Origin: Andrena cerasifolii
Taxonomy: Eukaryota; Arthropoda; Insecta; Hymenoptera; Andrenidae
Length of the DNA: 64,000 nt
Assembly (NCBI RefSeq): GCF_050908995.1
Contig: NC_135119.1
Span: 9,300,001-9,364,000, forward strand
Direction: 5' to 3'
Positions 59,801 through 64,000 of this stretch are shown here, in pieces. A program made the translations under genes and the position numbers. Within the stretch, counting starts at the first letter, position 1. Every line of letters begins with the position of its first letter. The notes under the pieces were generated by a model that ran no database searches, had not been told where the DNA came from, and worked only from the letters and a program-made list of their open reading frames with translations.

Positions 59801-62131
59801 GTAAAGGAATATCGCGTCTAATGCGTGTTTATCATAAAAATTCCAAAATTGTATCATAATTACTGTATTTATTTCTGAGATAGGTAACATCAACAACAAA
59901 TGGTACAAAACAGAAATGTCAAATCATGCTTTGATCGTAATGTAACTTGTTTATCATGTTTCTTTTAAATCTCAGATTGGTAAGTTACGATTAGTCCAGT
60001 GAAATTGGATGGAAATCTGCCCAATCTACGGAATAAATCCCAGCAAGCTAAACTTTGGTATGAGCCTTTATTTGGTCCTTTTAAACAATATCTCAGAAGA
60101 TCCCATTGAACCGAGTGCCGCTAAAAATTTTACAGAGGGTTAAAAAAAAATAAAAACTGTTTTTCGCGAATATCTCGTTATCTAGCAGTTTTGCGATAAA
60201 AAGAGTTAATATGAAATTTATAGCTTGGAAAATTCTCTACAAAAAAGATTGTATGAGTTTTTTTCGTCGGAGTTATCATTTTCGTGTATGTCGGGTTACC
60301 AAGTTTCAACACTCATATTTTTGACAGGGGAAGAACCTGAACCCGGAAATTCAAAAAATTATTTTGAATATTTAGCTTGACCGGATTTATTCCGAAGATA
60401 GATCATAATTTCACTGGACTATAATAACGACATCTAGAATCAGTGTTTCAGAGCTTTCGCCGGTATCGTATTATCGTTGAAACACTTTTTATTAATTAAT
60501 AAAAGGATACTTCTTATCTGCTGTTTCGGTATTGAGATTTGATGCATCGTTTCGACCTTCTCACTTTTAATGACGAGTAGTGCCTGTGATCACGAAATAT
60601 TATATCATTGCCACATTATTTAATTAACATTATATTATGTGCCTCTCGTTGACATTACCAAACTTTCAGTTGAAGAATCTTTTCGCGTAACGAATAGAAT
60701 CAGCAAAATCTAAATTGACATTGTTTATGAAAAGAATTTATTGGCCGAGTAAACTTACAGTGAATATGAACCAGCAACAAGACAATAAAATCAACTTCGT
60801 ATAGCGATAAATTTGTTTCTGCTTAATTTCATGAGGCGCTTGCGTAATATCGTTCTGCATATCTTCGTCGGTGATCTCTTCATTCCGTGATCTAATTTCA
60901 ACGCGTAACATCAAATTAGAACAATAACATTAGGGGCTCAAAAATATTTATACTGTTCGCCGAGTATCGTCTTTTAAACGTACGATAAAATATTACGATT
61001 ACATTCTATCTGAAGGCATATAAAAAAATTACACAAAAGAAAAGTGAGTCAAGTAGTTATTGACGATATCTGAACATCCCCGTATCTATTTTTTTAATTA
61101 CGAAACTTGCTAATATAATATTTGCATCCAACGATGCGAAAGCGCATTGAGATTTGGACTCTGCCATTGAAACAGATTGCAAATTATTATATCACATGCT
61201 TATAGCGAAGTTCCATATTAGTGAGGAATCAATTATTTAGAATGATTGTGGGTCCTTGCATTTTACTGGTTTTATATCAAACTGGCGGATTGTTTTGAAT
61301 ATATGCTAACATGTTGCATAACTGATTTATGCACACCAGTAGGAAACAATTACGATATTAATTATAAAAAAGGTGAATTACCGCCAGATGTATCGAAGCC
61401 TATACCACATTATGGAGGAAATTTTCGGCAGTTATTTACTTCAGCGATTCCTCATCGATTTTGATGAAATTTCGATACGTTGTCGGGGACACGATTCTGA
61501 ACGACTTTTTCCTATACATGTTACCGTCGCTCGGTCTTAGTTTCCGAGATATTCGCAAAAATATTTTTTAAATTTCTTGCTTTAGTGTTATAATTTAGGG
61601 TAGTGTTGGGTTAGGTTTAGTATAAATAAATATAAGTGCACATCATATTCAACATTATTTTCAATTACTATTGAGAACAGTGGCGGATTCAGAGGGGGGG
61701 GGGGGGGCGCCCCTCCTTCAAGGGCGCCCATCCGCGAGTTTCTGGTTGAAATCTCCAAACTTACATCGATATGCTACCACGCTTGACGCGCCCGCGACCG
61801 GGCGGACGCCCCTACGCTAGTCTGACCCCAACCAAATTTCATCAAAATCGGTGAGCAATCGCTAAAGTAAATAATTACCAAATTTTCGTATATGTGTGCT
61901 TGAAATAAGACAAAACAGAAATCTATTCTATATGTATAAATAAATATGGTATTAATAAAATATTTTTTCCAAACAGAAACTATCCCTAAATTGTTATGAT
62001 TTCAGTACAAACATTTCTGAGGTCATTTGTGGAAAAGTGGCACTACCGATATTTACCTCTTAGGCAATTCAGCTTGTTTTCCAAGAGACATGTTAACTAT
62101 CAAACAATCTTTTTTCATGCCCTCTGACGAC
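50884..62131 (-). CDS. OCA2: P protein (OCA2/hoepel-type) membrane transporter, about 693 aa
   Basis: The P protein is a 12-pass transporter of the ArsB/NhaD group that controls organelle ion balance and, in animals, pigment granule pH. Exons in transcript order: 62131-62057, 60891-60759, 59707-59552, 58986-58880, 58732-58573, 57618-57547, 57445-57314, 56151-55897, 54765-54631, 53834-53640, 53015-52782, 52683-52425, 51852-51759, 50971-50884; all GT-AG and in phase. Signature motifs: VVHRTLAAM, DNVTTVLLMTPVTIRLCEV, GDPPNVIIAS, ELRHEIAIW in the cytoplasmic loop, LGWTALVG, DNVPLSTMMI, FGACMGGNGTLIGGTANVVC and AEQHGYKF. The last exon (VGFPIM to CNWNG) gives the canonical end. The first ATG seen is 62116-62118; the exon has an upstream acceptor and is open before it, so further 5' exons are possible. 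Introns carry many inverted-repeat elements. Confidence 0.93.
55013..55774. mobile_element. Large palindrome with arms of about 320 bp
   Basis: The left arm (55013-55331) and right arm (55452-55774) are inverted copies separated by about 120 bp. GCGTCGCGCGGTCTCCTTGA at the left outer end pairs with the right outer end, and TTGAAGATACGGTTTATCAT pairs near the centre. The arms are GC-rich in an AT-rich intron (between P-protein exons 8 and 9). Part of the right arm plus about 60 bp beyond it recurs at about 63815-63975 in the same orientation. Confidence 0.9.
56315..56526 (+). mobile_element. SINE/RTE-like repeat, full-length copy
   Basis: Same unit as 36445-36664, starting ACTAGCTTTACTACTCGGCTT and ending near ACAAACACACAAACATATAG and CTTTCTGCTTCATA. 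It is in the P protein intron between exons 7 and 8, antisense to that gene. Confidence 0.8.
56706..57240. mobile_element. Foldback element with arms of about 195 bp
   Basis: Left arm 56706-56900 and right arm 57047-57240 are inverted copies: AATGAACGAATAACAGCCAC pairs with GTGGCTGTTATTCGTTCATT, and GTGGAAAATCTAATGTATAT pairs with ATATACATTAGATTTTCCAC. The loop is about 145 bp. It lies in the same P protein intron as the SINE-like repeat. Confidence 0.9.
58139..58499. mobile_element. Second member of the 17467 inverted-repeat family
   Basis: The right half, from CGTCCTCGCTCGCTTTCAGTG through GGGGATAGCGAAAAGTCCG to CGTAACGAGACAATACTGT, matches the right arm of 17467-18144. The left end ACAGTGTTGCCTCGTTAGCGG is more diverged. 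In P protein intron 5. Confidence 0.8.
59336..59512. mobile_element. Miniature element with TATT flanks (177 bp)
   Basis: CTCCGTGTCATTTAAGAAGG and CCTTCTTAAATGACAGGGAG form the ends with one mismatch. The direct repeat TATT flanks both sides. The interior is GC-rich. It lies just beyond P protein exon 3. Confidence 0.82.
59994..60420. mobile_element. TA-flanked miniature element (about 427 bp)
   Basis: GTCCAGTGAAATT and AATTTCACTGGAC are the ends, and TA lies directly outside each. Subterminal CGGAATAAATCC near 60030 pairs with GGATTTATTCCG near 60383. Consistent with a Tc1/mariner-type non-autonomous element. In P protein intron 2. Confidence 0.8.
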
Positions 62132-62739
62132 CTATAAAAGGGAAAGTACTTAAAATAATTGAAGCTAGGGCCGAGACTATTCGAATAATTTAAGAATGTA
62201 TCGGACGTACAATATTAAACAAAAGTATACGAAACTTGAAATACTTGAATATCTAAGTACGTCTTATGCATAGTAAATCTAGATGTAAGGAACTCGAACG
62301 ACAGTTGATGTCTTATTTCTACCCCCAGGAAGGTATTTTCCACTTTACAAATGCTTTCTCAAGCATTATTTGCTAAACTTTTGGCAGTGAAAATGCCCTG
62401 ATTTCACAATTTTCTCAAGTTGTAATTTATTTCTTTAAAACGGTGCAGTGAAAACAATTGAAACTTCGCAGATATTTTCATCTACCCATATACTACATGT
62501 AAACAAAATTTGAAAACATTGGTACCATTTCTTCAACATTTTTTCAGCTGTTTTATCTGTCAAGGTCGTATGTTTCCATAAGAGTACGTGTAAAATCAGT
62601 GAAAATTAAAATCATTATAACTCAGCAACCGTTTAGTGAATTCGTTTAAAATTTTTTGAGCACATCAGGAAGATTCGAAAGTACAGTCTCACAAATTTTC
62701 ATCAACTTGGTACCATTTTGAAGATAGGTCCAATACATC

Positions 62740-62935
62740 CTTAATATTCGAATATTTTACAAGTATTCGAATGCTGCGAATAAACTTCGAATATTTGAGT
62801 ACTCGAATATAATAGTATTCGAATACTTAAATATTCGAATAGTATTCGAATACTTGGATATTCGAATTATATTGGCCAAATAATTGAGCAACTGAAGTAT
62901 TCGAATATTCGAATACCGAAGAATTCGACAAATAG
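62740..62935. repeat. Degenerate TATTCGAATA repeat
   Basis: The palindromic core ATTCGAAT recurs many times at irregular spacing (TATTCGAATACTT and variants). It looks like a degenerate simple repeat with strong local self-pairing. No gene overlaps it. Confidence 0.75.
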
Positions 62936-63036
62936 TCCCAGCCCTAATTGAAGCATACCTATCTCGAAATAATTTCGCGTAACCGTGGACAGTTAGTAAA
63001 GCAATGTATTTATCTAAATTGTTCGAAAACGAAAAA

Positions 63037-63339
63037 TCACTGAAATCTCTTTATTGGATGATCAAGAGGATGGTCAAGAAGCAATTTTCCTTTCTCCTTT
63101 TTGTATAGCACGTGTTTGAAAAATACCAACTTTCCCGCGGCAGTTTCATGAACTCGATCGTATTCCCTTTGAAAAACCGCCAAGCTAGGGTCCAAACGTA
63201 TAGCTTCTGGCAGTTGACTCCAAACACGAAGTACCTCCTCTGGAATCTGACCGAATATTACCGAGCTCGATACAGATGATGGAGTTCCTGTAGCGAAATG
63301 AATAAACGTTGAACGAAAAGATTGAATTGCTATGTGCAT
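63037..63339 (-). CDS. Unassigned small protein, up to 100 aa
   Basis: The frame contains a coherent helical stretch (IPEEVLRVWSQLPEAIRL, then VFQREYDRVHETAAGK) and a basic end (HVLYKKEKGK ... HPIKRFQ). I do not recognise the family. The first 30 residues (MHIAIQSFRSTF...) could be a weak mitochondrial targeting sequence, or intron if the acceptor-like TTCGCTACAG at about 63289 is used; then only about 83 residues from GTPSSV onward are coding and the gene starts upstream. Its phase does not join the first P protein exon, so I treat it as a separate gene. Confidence 0.5.
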   Translation of the reverse strand: MHIAIQSFRSTFIHFATGTPSSVSSSVIFGQIPEEVLRVWSQLPEAIRLDPSLAVFQREYDRVHETAAGKLVFFKHVLYKKEKGKLLLDHPLDHPIKRFQ

Positions 63340-63814
63340 ATTGCATCCCGTTATAAGCTACCGGTAAGTGAACCCTAAAAGTGAAGTTGCCCCAGACGTA
63401 GCATGTAGGGGACAGGTGTCTAAAACGATCCCCTTAAAGCGTAATTCATATACAAAATACAAATGCCTATTATTTATATAAAAGTAAAGTAGTTTTCGCC
63501 AGGGACTTCTACCGAAACTACTTTACCGGTATGATACCGTATTTATTCGGTTCCATCTCCAAAACCTTTATAGAAACCGAAATACGCACGTCAAATATGA
63601 CGCCATACCGATATATGCCAATACCGGTATATTTACCGATAATTTTTTCGGTTTTCGGATTTTATTACAGTTTTCAAAATATTATTAGACAAGAATCTAT
63701 ACGCTAAACGTATACTAATATATTGGAATTTTTATGAAAAGATATTACGTTATGTCGGTGTTCTTATAGCTCGAATTAATAAGGGTTATGAAGATATTAC
63801 TTTAATCTACTGCA

Positions 63815-63980
63815 GCGCTGTCCAGCGTAGGGGCCCCTCACGCGCCTGCTTCCCCTTCCAATCTTTCCCTCGCACAGCGCGCCTTCCGTTGTCAAGGAGA
63901 TCGCGCGACGCTAAGAAGGCTGCCATGACGGGCTAGCCCGGCTAGCGTCTTCGCGGTCAGCGTCGCGCGGTATCCCTGAC
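63815..63980. mobile_element. Further copy of the 55013-55774 element, right-arm side
   Basis: CCAGCGTAGGGGCCCCTCACGCG, CTTCCCCTTCCAATCTT, GTTGTCAAGGAGA and GGCTAGCCCGGCTAGCGTCTTC follow in the same order and orientation as 55685-55842. The match begins abruptly near 63815. The rest of the unit may lie past the window end. Confidence 0.8.
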
Positions 63981-64000
63981 AACGCGGACGAGAGTGGGAG

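Noticed and set aside
63037..63339. Reading this frame as the N-terminal exon of the P protein
   Set aside because: The first recognised P protein exon needs a two-base carry-over, and none of the GT donors I checked in this frame gives that phase.
1..64000. tRNA and rRNA genes
   Set aside because: Reading by eye I found no convincing cloverleaf with A and B boxes and no rRNA core sequence. A covariance-model scan was not possible here, so absence is not proven.

Overview
The window is nuclear DNA from an animal, almost certainly an insect and probably a hymenopteran (inferred from the protein variants, AT-rich intergenic DNA, compact introns and dense short inverted-repeat elements; this was not tested by a search). 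All main genes are split by GT-AG introns, and I rebuilt the exons by hand from splice sites, reading-frame phase and family knowledge.

Layout. (1) 2.7-8.3 kb, plus strand: C-terminal two thirds of a GRAMD1/Aster sterol-transfer protein. (2) 10.4-13.3 kb, minus strand: the ubiquitin-ribosomal fusion gene RpS27A and the single-exon ribosome-assembly gene NSA2. (3) 15.8-21.9 kb, plus strand: a complete 14-exon MCM8 helicase gene. (4) 23-29.4 kb: three genes for cysteine-rich proteins. Two of them (23637-25331 plus, 28091-29388 minus) share an intron pattern and a six-cysteine motif that I cannot assign to a named family; the third (22982-23275 minus) is a short Cys/Pro protein divergently arranged with the first. 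(5) 31.1-33.2 kb, minus: a complete HAX1 gene. (6) 33.8-36.7 kb, minus: a long open hAT-type transposase with a duplicated zinc-finger leader next to it. (7) 38.2-43.0 kb, plus: a complete Elongin A gene. (8) 43.0-50.9 kb: a long stretch with no coding exon found. (9) 50.9-62.1 kb, minus: a 14-exon P protein (OCA2/hoepel-type) transporter. (10) 63.0-63.3 kb, minus: a small unassigned reading frame.

The genes are mostly unrelated housekeeping functions: translation (RpS27A, NSA2), DNA repair (MCM8), transcription (Elongin A), mitochondrial or apoptotic control (HAX1), sterol transport (Aster) and organelle ion transport (P protein). They do not form a pathway. The distinctive local features are the Cys-rich gene cluster and an unusually heavy load of foldback and miniature inverted-repeat elements. 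These sit in introns and spacers, several with clear target-site duplications, some nested, and one family forms a palindrome with arms of about 320 bp.
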